NCBI GenBank assembly: GCA_014378485.1
Contig: JACMNO010000092.1
Span: forward strand, 82,011 to 146,010
Direction: 5' to 3'
Length of the DNA: 64,000 nt
Source of the DNA: Bacteroidia bacterium
GTDB lineage: Bacteria > Bacteroidota > Bacteroidia > B-17B0 > Aurantibacillaceae
The notes under the pieces were generated by a model that searched no databases, was not told the DNA's origin, and worked only from the letters and a program-made list of their open reading frames with translations. Of the stretch, positions 9,408 through 16,812 are shown in pieces; the first letter of the stretch is position 1; every line of letters starts with the position of its first letter. Made by a program: the position numbers and the translations under genes.

Positions 9408-9722
9408 TTAAGCTGATTTTTTTATTACTTTATTATGTTGGTGATGATGGAGGTTATTTCTCCGGGAAATATGACGGATATTATTTTGTTCTTTTTCTTC
9501 TTTCTGACCATATTTTTCAATCATCAGAGAAGTTACGTAAGCTATAGCTGCGAAAGCTATAACCCCAAAGAATGCATAAAATCCTATAAATCCATCCCTT
9601 GACATTTGCTGCACAACATCATCCACAAATTTGCCCGGTGTTGATGCATTTAAAAGCTTTGATGATGTTAGTAACGAGGTTAAAATGATGGCCCGAGTTA
9701 CCTTTTTTTCTGTTGTTTTCAT
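9408..9722 (-). CDS. Small membrane protein of unknown function
   Basis: A 104-residue protein I do not recognise. The N-terminus (KKVTRAIILTSLLTSSKLLNAS) looks like a signal peptide. After a short amphipathic stretch (GKFVDDVVQQMS) comes one clear membrane helix (GFYAFFGVIAFAAIAYVTSLMI, residues about 46-68), then a charged tail rich in Lys/Glu and His (LHHHQH, then KVIKK). The layout suggests an inner-membrane protein with a cytoplasmic basic, His-rich tail. It has its own terminator-like hairpin downstream and a 221-bp divergent region shared with rimP. No operon partner is evident. Confidence 0.6.
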   Translation of the reverse strand: MKTTEKKVTRAIILTSLLTSSKLLNASTPGKFVDDVVQQMSRDGFIGFYAFFGVIAFAAIAYVTSLMIEKYGQKEEKEQNNIRHISRRNNLHHHQHNKVIKKSA

Positions 9723-9849
9723 AATTTTAAAGTATTATGTTCTTTACTTCTAAATAGTGGACAATAGAACCAAAAAACGGTTAAACAATGTTTTCGGTGG
9801 TTTTTAATCAATTTAACGGCATCAATTAAAATAAGTTACGATAATAAAA

Positions 9850-9881
9850 TTTGGATATTCAGAAAAAACTGACTACATTTG
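9850..9881 (+). promoter_or_regulatory. Predicted promoter of the rimP-nusA-infB operon
   Basis: TTTG at 9850-9853, a 20-bp spacer, and TACATTTG at 9874-9881 match the Bacteroidota consensus exactly. The expected transcript would carry a 5' leader of about 55 nt containing the hairpin at 9910-9934. Confidence 0.7.
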
Positions 9882-9909
9882 TCTTCGAAAATTAATAATA
9901 GAAAGGATA

Positions 9910-9934
9910 AGGGACGGATAAAGTCCCTTTTTTA
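9910..9934 (+). promoter_or_regulatory. Terminator-like hairpin in the rimP leader (possible attenuator)
   Basis: The stem AGGGAC (9910-9915) / GTCCCT (9923-9928) with a 7-nt loop is followed directly by a T-run to 9934. It lies downstream of the predicted promoter and just before the rimP ATG at 9944. It looks like an intrinsic terminator inside the operon leader. A role in attenuation is inferred. Confidence 0.55.
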
Positions 9935-9943
9935 TTTTACCTA

Positions 9944-10408
9944 ATGATAAAAAAACAAACGATAATTGATTTAGCTACTGCTCATTTTGAAGGCACTGAT
10001 AAATTTATAGTAGATGTTAAAGTGCTGACCGGAAATAAAATTGAAGTATATGTAGACGCTCCGAACCATGTTGTGATTGCTGATTGTGTTGCCTTAAGCA
10101 GGTTCATAGAAGGTAATTTGGATAGAGAGAAAGACGACTACGAATTGCAGGTGTCTTCGCCCGGCGCCACAGAGCCGTTTAAAGTATTGCCGCAATATAA
10201 AAAATACATAGGCTCTAAGGTTCTTGTTGTTACTAAAGAAGGCCTGAAACATGAAGGCGTATTATTAAGCGCCGATGAAAACGAATTTGTTATAGAAGAA
10301 ACAAGAAGAGAAAAAAAGGCTGTTGGTAAAGGAAATCAAACTGTCGTAGAAAAGATAACCTTAGCATATAATCAAACAAAAGAAACAAAATCAGTATTAC
10401 CATTTTAA
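9944..10408 (+). CDS. rimP: Ribosome maturation factor RimP
   Basis: A 154-residue protein with the RimP core: an N-terminal alpha/beta domain, the characteristic YELQVSSPGATEPF segment (residues 65-79, where most RimPs have LEVSSPGLDRPL), and a C-terminal SH3-like domain (KYIGSKVLVVTKEGLKHEGVLL). It binds free 30S subunits and is needed for their maturation. It is the first gene of the rimP-nusA-infB operon, a conserved bacterial arrangement, and its ATG is 12 bp upstream spacing from the nusA start. The Gly-Ala-Thr-Glu variation in the SPG motif is normal for Bacteroidota. Confidence 0.93.
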   Translation: MIKKQTIIDLATAHFEGTDKFIVDVKVLTGNKIEVYVDAPNHVVIADCVALSRFIEGNLDREKDDYELQVSSPGATEPFKVLPQYKKYIGSKVLVVTKEGLKHEGVLLSADENEFVIEETRREKKAVGKGNQTVVEKITLAYNQTKETKSVLPF

Positions 10409-10420
10409 AAAAACAAAACA

Positions 10421-11683
10421 ATGGAAAGTGTAAATTTAATTGAATCATTCTGGTTATTTAAAGAAGACAAAAACATTGATCGCGCAACGTTAATGAGCAT
10501 CATCGAAGAAGTATTTCGTACCATGTTGGTGAAAAAATATGGTTCTGATAAAAACTTCGATATCATCGTAAATCCTGATAAAGGAGATATTGAAATTTAT
10601 AAGAACAGAACTATTGTGGATGATGAGTTTGCTGAAGATTCCTTTGATTACGATCCAAATAAACATATTAGTTTATCAGACGCACAAAAAATTGAGCCGG
10701 ATTTTGAAATTGGTGAAGAGGTTACTGAATTGGTGAAATTGGATGAGATTGGCCGTCGTAATGTATTATCAGTTCGTCAGAATTTAGTTCAAAAAATTCT
10801 TGAATTAGAAAAAACAAGTATCTATAATAAGTATAAAGAACGTGTTGGTGATATTATCAACGCTGAGGTTTACCAGGTTTGGAAAAAAGAGATCATGTTA
10901 CTGGATGATGAAGGGAATGAATTATTGTTGCCTAAAACAGAACAGATACCTTCTGATTTTTTCAAAAAAGGAGATTCTGTGAAAGCAGTTGTACATAAGG
11001 TAGAATTGAAGAACGGTACACCTTCAGTAATTATGTCTCGTACAGCGCCATCTTTCTTGGAGCGTTTATTTGAAATGGAAGTTCCTGAAGTATTTGATGG
11101 TTTAATTACTATTAAGAAAATTGTTCGCGAACCTGGAGAAAGAGCTAAAGTGGCCGTTGAATCTTACGATGATCGTATTGACCCTGTAGGTGCTTGTGTA
11201 GGAATGAAAGGTTCCAGAATTCATGGTATTGTTCGCGAATTAAAAAATGAAAATATTGATGTTATTAATTATACATCCAATGCTTCATTATTGATTCAGC
11301 GTTCATTAAGCCCGGCAAAAGTTACTTCAGTTAAATTAAATGAAGATACAAAACGTGCTGAAGTGTTTTTAAAACCTGATCAAATCTCTTTAGCAATTGG
11401 AAAAGGTGGATTTAATATTAAATTGGCTGGTAAATTGACAGGATATGAAATTGATGTTTTCCGTGATAACGAAGATACAGCAGTGGATATTGAAGATGTT
11501 GATTTAGTTGAATTCTCTGATGAAATTGAAGAATCAGTTATTAATGCATTACAGGCAATTGGTTGTGATACAGCTAAATCTGTATTAGAATTAGACGTTG
11601 CTGAATTAGTTCGTAGAACAGGATTGACTGAAGATGTGATTGAAGATGTGAAGCAGGTGTTACAGTCTGAGTTCGAAGATTAA
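10421..11683 (+). CDS. nusA: Transcription termination/antitermination factor NusA
   Basis: A 420-residue protein in the usual NusA order: N-terminal RNA-polymerase-binding domain (to about residue 130), S1 domain (GDIINAEVYQVWKKEI, around 143), and two KH domains, with GACVGMKGSRIHGIVREL (around 257-275) and ISLAIGKGGFNIKLAGKL (around 323) as the GxxG-type RNA-binding loops. A short C-terminal helix-hairpin-helix-like stretch (VINALQAIGCDTAKSVLEL) follows. It modulates pausing, termination and antitermination. It lies between rimP and infB in one operon, and known NusA autoregulation in other bacteria makes the leader hairpin at 9910 of interest. Confidence 0.95.
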   Translation: MESVNLIESFWLFKEDKNIDRATLMSIIEEVFRTMLVKKYGSDKNFDIIVNPDKGDIEIYKNRTIVDDEFAEDSFDYDPNKHISLSDAQKIEPDFEIGEEVTELVKLDEIGRRNVLSVRQNLVQKILELEKTSIYNKYKERVGDIINAEVYQVWKKEIMLLDDEGNELLLPKTEQIPSDFFKKGDSVKAVVHKVELKNGTPSVIMSRTAPSFLERLFEMEVPEVFDGLITIKKIVREPGERAKVAVESYDDRIDPVGACVGMKGSRIHGIVRELKNENIDVINYTSNASLLIQRSLSPAKVTSVKLNEDTKRAEVFLKPDQISLAIGKGGFNIKLAGKLTGYEIDVFRDNEDTAVDIEDVDLVEFSDEIEESVINALQAIGCDTAKSVLELDVAELVRRTGLTEDVIEDVKQVLQSEFED

Positions 11684-11767
11684 TAATATGTTAAGTTTTA
11701 GAGTTAGCTTTCTTTTCGTTAAATAAAAAAGCATTTTTGAATAAATAAAAGACAAGGAAATATAAGT

Positions 11768-14623
11768 ATGTCAGACGCAAAAACAATGCGATTAAGTAAA
11801 GTAGCAAAGGAATTCAATTTATCTTTGGGTAAAATAGCGGAATTCCTCGCTGCAAAAGGTCGCCCGGTAGAAAATAACCCCAACGCTAAAATTGGTGATG
11901 ATGAATATTCTTTATTATCAAAAGAGTTTTCTGGGGACAAATCTGCTAAAGAAGAAGCACAGCACATTGGGCAAAATCTTAACAAATTAAAACGTGAGTC
12001 TATTGTTGTAGAGGATCTTAAAGCGATCAAAGCCAAAGAGCAGGAAGAACTTCGCGAGAAAGAAATTGTTGCTGCCGCTGCCGCTAAAATAGCAGCTGAG
12101 AAAAAGAAAGCCGAAGATACCAAAGCGTTGTTAGAAAAGCTGGAAAAACCAGAGGTAAAGGAAAGTGCTGTTGCCGTTAATGAGGTTTCTGAAAGTACTA
12201 TTATTTCTGGGCCAAAAGTTTTAGGTAAAATGGACTTAAGTGCCTTGAACCAAAAAACCAAGCCTGATAAAAAAACGAAGAAAGAAAAGGACGAAGAGAA
12301 AGCCGCCGAAGAAAAAGAAACTAAAGCTGCCAAAGGCAAGAAAAATAAGGAAATAGATGTTGTTGAAGAAAAGGTAGCAGAAGTAGCTAAACCTGAAGTT
12401 ATAGCTGTTCCTGAAAAACTGGAAGAACAAAAAGAAGTATTTCATGAAACGGTCTATCAGAAATTAGATGGGCCAAAAATTATGGGTAAGATTGAATTAC
12501 CTGTAATTAAAGAAGTGAAAAAAGTCGCTCCTGGAGCAGGTCAGGGTTCATTAGCTGATAAGAAGAAGCGCAAGCGTATTCGTAAAGGTGGCATGAGTCA
12601 GGAAGAAATTAAAAAAGTTGGAACGGAGCAGGCGCAAATCGCTAAAGACAGAGCTAAAGAAAAATACGGTGATCCTCGCGCTAAAAAACCGGCGACCCGT
12701 GAAGCAAGACCTGCCTTAACAGATGTTGAAATTCAAGCGCAAATTAAAGAAACGTTAGCTCGTTTAAGTAATAAAGGATCCAAATCAAAAACATCAAAAT
12801 ATCGTAGAGATAAACGTGATGATGTAAGGGATAAAATGGCTGAACAACAAGAGCAGTCAGACATTGAAAAGAAAACCTTACAGGTAACAGAATTCGTTTC
12901 AGCAAACCAGTTAGCACAAATGATGAATGTGTCTGTTACGCAGATTATTTCTACCTGTATGAGCTTAGGGTTATTTGTATCCATCAACCAGCGTTTGGAT
13001 GCCGAAACTTTAGCTATTGTAGCTGAAGAGTTTGGTTTTAAAACTGAATTCGTAAGTGTTGAAGTGCAAGAAGCAATTGAAGAACAAGAAGCCGAAAATC
13101 CTGAAGATTTTGTTGAGCGACCGCCGATTGTAACCATCATGGGTCACGTTGATCATGGTAAAACATCGTTATTGGATTACATTCGTAAGTCTAACGTTTT
13201 AGCAGGTGAAGCCGGGGGAATTACCCAGCACATTGGTAGCTATAATGTAAAGATGGAAAGTGACAAATCAATTACTTTTTTAGATACTCCCGGTCACGAA
13301 GCCTTTACAGCGATGCGTGCGCGTGGAGCTAAAGTTACCGATGTTGTTATTATTGTAGTGGCGGCTGATGATAGTGTAATGCCTCAAACAAAAGAAGCAA
13401 TTAACCATGCCCAGGCAGCAGGTGTTCCAATGATTATTGCCATTAATAAAATTGATAAACCAGGAGCAAATCCGGATAAAATACGTGAAGCCTTATCTGC
13501 TATGAATATATTGGTAGAAGAGTGGGGTGGTAAAGTTCAGTGCCAGGAGATTTCAGCTAAAATGGGTAAAAACATTGAACTATTATTAGAGAAAGTAGTT
13601 TTAGAAGCTGAAATATTAGACTTAAAAGCAAATCCAAAAGCAAAAGCATCAGGATCTGTTATTGAAGCAAAATTAGATAAAGGGCGCGGACATGTTGTAG
13701 ATATTATTGTTCAAAAAGGAACTATGCGTGTTGGCGATATTGTTGTGGCTGGTTGTTATAGTGGCAGAGTAAAAGCCATGACCAATGAACACGGATTGAA
13801 CGTAAAAGAGGCTGGCCCGTCGATGCCTGTTCAATTATTAGGATTGAATGGAGCACCTACAGCAGGCGATAAATTTAACGTGATGGGTGATGAGCGTGAA
13901 GCGCGCGAATTAGCAAACAAACGTTTACAATTACAGCGTGAACAAGGAATCCGTACTCAAAAACATATTACGTTGGATGAGATCGGAAGACGTTTGGCTA
14001 TCGGTGATTTCAAGGAGTTAAATGTTATCGTAAAAGGGGATGTGGATGGTTCTATTGAAGCCTTATCTGATTCATTATTAAAATTATCGACCGAAAAAAT
14101 ACAGGTTAATATTATTCATAAATCTGTTGGTGCTATCAGTGAAACAGACGTTATGTTGGCAAGTGCCTCTAATGCGATCATTGTTGGTTTCCAGGTTCGC
14201 CCTTCTGTAACAGCACGTAAATTAGCGGAGACTGAAGAAATTGACATTCGTTTATATTCGATTATCTATGATGCGATCAACGAAGTGAAAGCGGCAATGG
14301 AAGGAATGTTAGCGCCTGAGTTTGAAGAGAAAATTGTATGTAATATTGTGGTGCGTGAAGTATTTAACATCACGAAAGTTGGAACCATTGCCGGTGCTTA
14401 TGTATTAGATGGAAAAGTAATGCGCAATACAAAGATTCGTGTAATTCGTGATGGTATTGTAATTCATACAGGATCTTTAGGTTCATTGAAGCGTTTCAAA
14501 GATGATGTGAAAGAAGTAACAGCAAACTACGAATGCGGATTGAACATTGATGGTTTCAACGATATAAAAGTTGATGATATCATTGAAGGGTACGATATGG
14601 TTGAGATTAAAGCGAAGCTTTAA
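11768..14623 (+). CDS. infB: Translation initiation factor IF-2
   Basis: A 951-residue GTPase. The N-terminal 380 residues contain the IF2N fold at the start ([21 protein letters not shown]), then a long Lys/Glu/Ala-rich, probably disordered stretch, then a second IF2N-like segment ([19 protein letters not shown]). The G domain shows G1 GHVDHGKT (residues 459-466), G3 DTPGHEAF and G4 NKIDKPGA, followed by domains II-IV including the fMet-tRNA-binding C-terminal domain ([20 protein letters not shown]). It places initiator tRNA on the 30S subunit. It is the last gene of the rimP operon and the next feature downstream is a tRNA locus. Confidence 0.96.
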   Translation: MSDAKTMRLSKVAKEFNLSLGKIAEFLAAKGRPVENNPNAKIGDDEYSLLSKEFSGDKSAKEEAQHIGQNLNKLKRESIVVEDLKAIKAKEQEELREKEIVAAAAAKIAAEKKKAEDTKALLEKLEKPEVKESAVAVNEVSESTIISGPKVLGKMDLSALNQKTKPDKKTKKEKDEEKAAEEKETKAAKGKKNKEIDVVEEKVAEVAKPEVIAVPEKLEEQKEVFHETVYQKLDGPKIMGKIELPVIKEVKKVAPGAGQGSLADKKKRKRIRKGGMSQEEIKKVGTEQAQIAKDRAKEKYGDPRAKKPATREARPALTDVEIQAQIKETLARLSNKGSKSKTSKYRRDKRDDVRDKMAEQQEQSDIEKKTLQVTEFVSANQLAQMMNVSVTQIISTCMSLGLFVSINQRLDAETLAIVAEEFGFKTEFVSVEVQEAIEEQEAENPEDFVERPPIVTIMGHVDHGKTSLLDYIRKSNVLAGEAGGITQHIGSYNVKMESDKSITFLDTPGHEAFTAMRARGAKVTDVVIIVVAADDSVMPQTKEAINHAQAAGVPMIIAINKIDKPGANPDKIREALSAMNILVEEWGGKVQCQEISAKMGKNIELLLEKVVLEAEILDLKANPKAKASGSVIEAKLDKGRGHVVDIIVQKGTMRVGDIVVAGCYSGRVKAMTNEHGLNVKEAGPSMPVQLLGLNGAPTAGDKFNVMGDEREARELANKRLQLQREQGIRTQKHITLDEIGRRLAIGDFKELNVIVKGDVDGSIEALSDSLLKLSTEKIQVNIIHKSVGAISETDVMLASASNAIIVGFQVRPSVTARKLAETEEIDIRLYSIIYDAINEVKAAMEGMLAPEFEEKIVCNIVVREVFNITKVGTIAGAYVLDGKVMRNTKIRVIRDGIVIHTGSLGSLKRFKDDVKEVTANYECGLNIDGFNDIKVDDIIEGYDMVEIKAKL

Positions 14624-14679
14624 TAAATTATAAAATTTTGAGTTGTGAATTTTTTAAATAATTTTGCAACTTAAAAATT

Positions 14680-14735
14680 GGGGGATTAGCTCATTTGGTC
14701 CCGAAAGCGTTCGGGACGCATCGCTGGCAGAGAAG
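14680..14735 (+). pseudogene. Broken partial copy of tRNA-Ala interrupted by a palindrome
   Basis: The first 19 bases (14680-14698) are identical to the start of the intact tRNA-Ala at 14768, and so are most of the upstream bases. From 14699 the D-arm is replaced by the palindrome TCCCGAAAGCGTTCGGGA plus CGCAT. Then CGCTGGCAG, the anticodon-loop region, resumes (14722-14730), followed by AGAAG. The T-arm and 3' acceptor are absent. It cannot fold as a tRNA. The offset to the intact gene is 88 bp. Confidence 0.75.
14699..14716. repeat. Palindromic repeat, copy 1 (inside the broken tRNA)
   Basis: A perfect 7-bp stem TCCCGAA / TTCGGGA with loop AGCG. The same stem sequence forms the core of the hairpin after the intact tRNA (14854-14871) and, in degenerate form, the one at 15151-15168. 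Confidence 0.75.
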
Positions 14736-14767
14736 TTGAAATTATAGAAATATTGTTCTTTAAAATT

Positions 14768-14844
14768 GGGGGATTAGCTCATTTGGCTAGAGCGCTTCGC
14801 TGGCAGTGAAGAGGTGACCGGTTCGAATCCGGTATTCTCCACCA
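14768..14844 (+). tRNA. tRNA-Ala (anticodon GGC)
   Basis: The 77-base gene folds fully: acceptor GGGGGAT/ATTCTCC, D-stem GCTC/GAGC, anticodon stem CTTCG/TGAAG with loop CTGGCAG (anticodon GGC), T-stem ACCGG/CCGGT with loop TTCGAAT. The discriminator A and the CCA end are encoded. It lies between a broken partial copy of itself and a palindromic terminator. Confidence 0.93.
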
Positions 14845-14884
14845 AAATCCCGATCCCGAATACTTTCGGGATCGGGATTTTTTT
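14845..14884 (+). terminator. Terminator after tRNA-Ala; palindromic repeat, copy 2
   Basis: A perfect 16-bp inverted repeat, AAATCCCGATCCCGAA (14845-14860) / TTCGGGATCGGGATTT (14865-14880), with a 4-base loop, followed by TTTT. It doubles as a terminator for the tRNA. Its right half, TACTTTCGGGATCGGGA (14861-14877), recurs exactly at 15158-15174. Confidence 0.88.
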
Positions 14885-14892
14885 ATTTAGTT

Positions 14893-15147
14893 ATGTTTTA
14901 CATTTATATTATTTATTCTAATGCGGTCGATAAATATTATGTCGGTCAAACTGAAAATATAGAAGACAGATTGGTTTCTCATAATTCAGCAATTTCAACT
15001 TACACATCAATTACCAAAGATTGGATTTTGGTTTACACTGAATCGTTTGAAACCAGGAATGAAGCCATTTGTCGGGAAAATGATATTAAAAGGAAAAAGA
15101 GCAGAAGATATATTGAGTGGTTGATATCAAAGGGTGAATTGAATTAG
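14893..15147 (+). CDS. Small GIY-YIG nuclease-domain protein
   Basis: An 84-residue protein consisting of one GIY-YIG domain: YIYIIYS (GIY part, residues 3-9), YYVGQT (YIG part, residues 15-20), the conserved Arg in IEDRLVSHN, and the conserved Glu in FETRNEAICRENDIKRKKS. This single-domain type is common and multicopy in Bacteroidota; related proteins (UPF0213/YhbQ type) are predicted nucleases without a settled role. It starts 8 bp after the tRNA terminator palindrome and ends 3 bp before another copy of the same palindrome, so it is bracketed by the repeats. Normal length and intact motifs suggest it is functional. A homing or repeat-associated function is inference only. Confidence 0.85.
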   Translation: MFYIYIIYSNAVDKYYVGQTENIEDRLVSHNSAISTYTSITKDWILVYTESFETRNEAICRENDIKRKKSRRYIEWLISKGELN

Positions 15148-15150
15148 CTC

Positions 15151-15180
15151 TCCCGACTACTTTCGGGATCGGGACTTTTT
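15151..15180 (+). repeat. Palindromic repeat, copy 3, after the GIY-YIG gene (possible terminator)
   Basis: TCCCGA (15151-15156) / TCGGGA (15163-15168) followed by TCGGGAC and TTTTT. The stretch TACTTTCGGGATCGGGA at 15158-15174 is a 17-bp exact direct repeat of 14861-14877. The left arm is degenerate compared with copy 2, so the hairpin is weaker. Confidence 0.75.
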
Positions 15181-15253
15181 AATTATATATTCATTGCGAT
15201 CTTATAATTGTACAACATATTTTGCATAAAAATTATGTATGTTTAATTGAATT

Positions 15254-15856
15254 ATGCTAAAATCAAAAATAAAATATTGTATCAATATCTGTTTATTAAT
15301 TTTAATAAGCTATAAGGCATTTTCTCAAACAAAAAGTTTTACTTTAAAAACTTTTGGGGTGAAAATAGGCAAGCTTGAAGCTTACCGTAATTCTAAAAAT
15401 GAGTTTGATTCTTTTATAAGTTATAGTACTATTGATTTTATTACCATCAAAGCAGATGTAAAAACTGAAGCAATTTATAAAAATGGTATCCTCATAAAAT
15501 CCGTTGTAACCAGCACTATTAATGGGCAATCCTATGTATCACAAACATTATGGAAGAAAGATCATTATCAAATTGATTGCCACGCCCGTGATTATAATTA
15601 TACTGATTCCACTTTAACAACTCCTATAAAATGGTCTGCCGGAAAATTATACTTTGAGATCCCAAAAAAAGGCGACGCAGTTTATACTGAAAGCTATGGA
15701 GTTATGGGAGTTTTAGAAGAAACAAAAAAGAATGCTTTAAAAATGACGACTCCTGAAAGCAAACAAATATATTATTACAACAATGATTATTCCGAACTTT
15801 TAAGGATCGAGGTTATCAATAATATTAAAAACTTTGAGATGATACCGGTTAAATAG
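15254..15856 (+). CDS. Exported protein, DUF6134-like
   Basis: A 200-residue protein with a signal peptide (hydrophobic residues 11-20, cleavage near AFSQ). The mature part is predicted mostly beta: KTFGVKIGKLEAYR, then a YKNGILIKSVVTSTINGQ stretch and a conserved-looking DSTLTTPIKWSAGKLYFEIP segment. The overall pattern (exported, G-x-x-I-G-x-L near the start, a strand describing 'IKSVVTSTING') resembles Bacteroidota proteins annotated DUF6134, but this is from memory and moderate. Its function is unknown. It follows the repeat-bracketed GIY-YIG gene and its stop overlaps by a few bases a minus-strand small ORF. Confidence 0.6.
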   Translation: MLKSKIKYCINICLLILISYKAFSQTKSFTLKTFGVKIGKLEAYRNSKNEFDSFISYSTIDFITIKADVKTEAIYKNGILIKSVVTSTINGQSYVSQTLWKKDHYQIDCHARDYNYTDSTLTTPIKWSAGKLYFEIPKKGDAVYTESYGVMGVLEETKKNALKMTTPESKQIYYYNNDYSELLRIEVINNIKNFEMIPVK

Positions 15857-16010
15857 TTTGTTTGTTCTTAATTTTTCGCCGCCACCTCCTTAATAATTCG
15901 TAACACTGGCTCTTAATGGTTACTTGCATTGGGATCACATAATCATTCCAAGCCGCATAGGTAAAATAATTTGGAACATAATAATTAACACCTTTTAAGA
16001 CTAAAACCAC
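15849..16010 (-). other. Short unrecognised minus-strand ORF, possibly a gene remnant
   Basis: A 53-codon frame from GTG at 16010 (directly after a TAG) to TAA at 15849. It reads as a plausible protein end with aromatic residues (NYYVPNYFTYAAWNDYVIP) and a basic C-terminus (RRWRRKIKNK). There is no promoter or proper start, and it overlaps the uppS promoter side. It may be a 3' gene fragment or chance. Confidence 0.2.
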
Positions 16011-16016
16011 CTAATA

Positions 16017-16048
16017 TTTGTGCTATTTCATGTAAAAGTGTAAATTCG
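16017..16048 (+). promoter_or_regulatory. Predicted promoter of uppS
   Basis: TTTG at 16017-16020, a 20-bp spacer, then TAAATTCG at 16041-16048. The start codon is 15 bp after the -7 element, so the leader would be very short. Confidence 0.6.
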
Positions 16049-16063
16049 TGGTTCTTAAAAAGA

Positions 16064-16804
16064 ATGAGCCACAAAGCCAATATAGATTTGCAGAAAGTCC
16101 CTCAGCACGTTGCCATCATTATGGATGGAAACGGTCGTTGGGCCAAGCAACAGGGTGAAAATAGAATTTATGGCCATTATGAAGGTGTAAATTCTGTAAG
16201 GGATGTAGTTGAAGGTGCCGGCGAAGTTGGTGTAAAATATATAACATTATATGCTTTCAGTACCGAAAACTGGAATCGCCCGAAAGAGGAAGTAGACGCC
16301 TTAATGGAATTATTAGTTTCTACCATTAGTGCGGAAACGCCTGCTCTTAATAAAAAAAATGTTCGTTTACAGGCAATTGGTAATTTAAATAGTCTTCCTG
16401 TAACTTGTTTACAAGAGTTAAATGAATCCATTGACTTAACTTCAATGAATACCGGTTTAACTTTAGTTTTAGCTTTAAGTTATTCCTCCAAATGGGAGTT
16501 GATCAACGCCGTGAAGCACATTGCCAATGATTTGAAAATAGGTAATTTAGAAAGTGATCAGATTAGTGAAGAACATATAGAAAAATACCTCTGCACTAGA
16601 CTTATACCTGACCCAGAGTTAATGATCCGTACCAGTGGAGAACACCGTATCAGTAATTTTTTGTTATGGCAGTTAGCATATGCTGAGTTTTATTTTACTG
16701 ATAAATTATGGCCGGATTTTCGTAAAGAAGATTTATTCGAAGCAATATTGAATTACCAAAACCGCGAGCGTCGCTTCGGCAAAACAAGCGAACAATTAAC
16801 TTAA
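16064..16804 (+). CDS. uppS: Isoprenyl transferase (undecaprenyl diphosphate synthase)
   Basis: A 246-residue cis-prenyltransferase with the signature HVAIIMDGNGRWAKQ (catalytic Asp21), the ALSYSSKWEL region, and the C-terminal LMIRTSGEHRISNFLLWQLAYAEFYF motif. It adds isopentenyl diphosphate units to farnesyl diphosphate to make the lipid carrier for peptidoglycan and surface glycans. It is followed 8 bp later by bamA; uppS-bamA-ompH order is a recurring Bacteroidota envelope cluster. The start at 16064 is supported by the promoter just upstream. Confidence 0.95.
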   Translation: MSHKANIDLQKVPQHVAIIMDGNGRWAKQQGENRIYGHYEGVNSVRDVVEGAGEVGVKYITLYAFSTENWNRPKEEVDALMELLVSTISAETPALNKKNVRLQAIGNLNSLPVTCLQELNESIDLTSMNTGLTLVLALSYSSKWELINAVKHIANDLKIGNLESDQISEEHIEKYLCTRLIPDPELMIRTSGEHRISNFLLWQLAYAEFYFTDKLWPDFRKEDLFEAILNYQNRERRFGKTSEQLT

Positions 16805-16812
16805 TCTAAATA

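Noticed and set aside
11719..12339. A 206-codon minus-strand ORF over infB
   Set aside because: Low-complexity Ser/Phe/Ala protein from antisense reading of the Lys/Glu-rich IF-2 N-terminus.
14680..14844. CRISPR-like array because of repeated palindromes
   Set aside because: The copies are few, unevenly spaced, lie at a tRNA and no cas gene is present; palindrome copies differ in arm length.
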